This document shows positions 63,998 to 64,000 of a DNA stretch of 64,000 nucleotides, in pieces. The notes beneath the pieces were generated by a model. The model ran no database searches. It saw nothing but the letters and a program-made list of their open reading frames with translations, and was not told the DNA's origin. Numbering within the stretch: position 1 is the first letter of the stretch; each line of letters opens with the position of its first letter. A program made the position numbers and the translations under genes. The DNA comes from Malaya genurostris (Eukaryota > Arthropoda > Insecta > Diptera > Culicidae): the NCBI RefSeq assembly GCF_030247185.1, contig NC_080571.1, positions 28,701,198 to 28,765,197 of the forward strand, written 5' to 3'.

Positions 63998-64000
63998 TAA
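63886..64000. repeat. AAT microsatellite at the window end
   Basis: Nearly pure AAT units continuing past the window. Confidence 0.95.

Noticed and set aside
1..64000. Bacterial-type systems (operons, CRISPR, phage, integrons)
   Set aside because: Introns, poly(A) signals, histones and insect transposons show a eukaryotic nuclear genome; no prokaryotic gene organisation is present.

Overview
This window looks like nuclear DNA from a mosquito (Culicidae, most likely culicine). It is AT-rich and packed with transposons. It holds several copies of a DD37E Tc1/mariner type that was described from mosquitoes, plus two repeats ending in GCCTTTCTCAT/ATGAGAAAGGC that resemble a very common mosquito dispersed repeat. 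Short GT-AG introns and AATAAA signals confirm a eukaryote. The species cannot be read from the sequence.

Host genes are few. The best are at 3.7-5.5 kb: the last three exons of a carboxylesterase on the plus strand ending in KDEL, and, inside the intron region just upstream on the opposite strand, a complete two-exon gene for a small secreted Ly6/uPAR-like protein. Two other candidate exons (24.3-24.6 kb minus, 50.6-50.9 kb plus) are weak. Everything else recognisable is mobile DNA, its relics, or captured and decayed host sequence.

Layout. 0-3.5 kb: relics of a LINE endonuclease, a DD41D transposase and a LINE reverse transcriptase. 3.7-5.5 kb: Ly6-like gene and esterase. 6.4-11.0 kb: a Ty3/Gypsy LTR retrotransposon with nearly identical 111-bp LTRs and a 5-bp target duplication but broken pol. 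11.4-14.6 kb: an irritans-like mariner interrupted by elements starting with the hairpin GTCGTGAATACGAC (called GTCG elements here). 14.6-18.1 kb and 21.1-23.7 kb: two copies of an unrecognised AT-rich element (called W here); the second sits inside a mauritiana/Mos1-like mariner and itself contains a DD41D mariner. 18.3-20.1 kb: an inverted-repeat element carrying a small MITE. 26.6-29.7 kb and 48.2-50.1 kb: two DD37E elements, both interrupted. 31.5-36.4 kb: a GTCG element containing a full-length Jockey-like LINE. 36.8-38.3 kb: 1.46 kb of perfect AGCAGT repeats inside a MITE. 47.3-48.1 kb: mirrored TTTCGCCGAA arrays around a run of GC-rich hairpins. 56.3-57.6 kb: second Mos1-like mariner. 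58.1-59.1 kb: older DD37E relic. 59.8-63.9 kb: a dispersed repeat interrupted by a GTCG element that carries a damaged H2A gene, with its histone 3' stem-loop, and H2B starts.

The genes here do not form a pathway. The interest lies in transposon nesting, which gives relative ages and several filled/empty site comparisons; in the GTCG family, whose ends are conserved while its interior varies and in one copy contains histone sequence; and in the nested Ly6/esterase pair.
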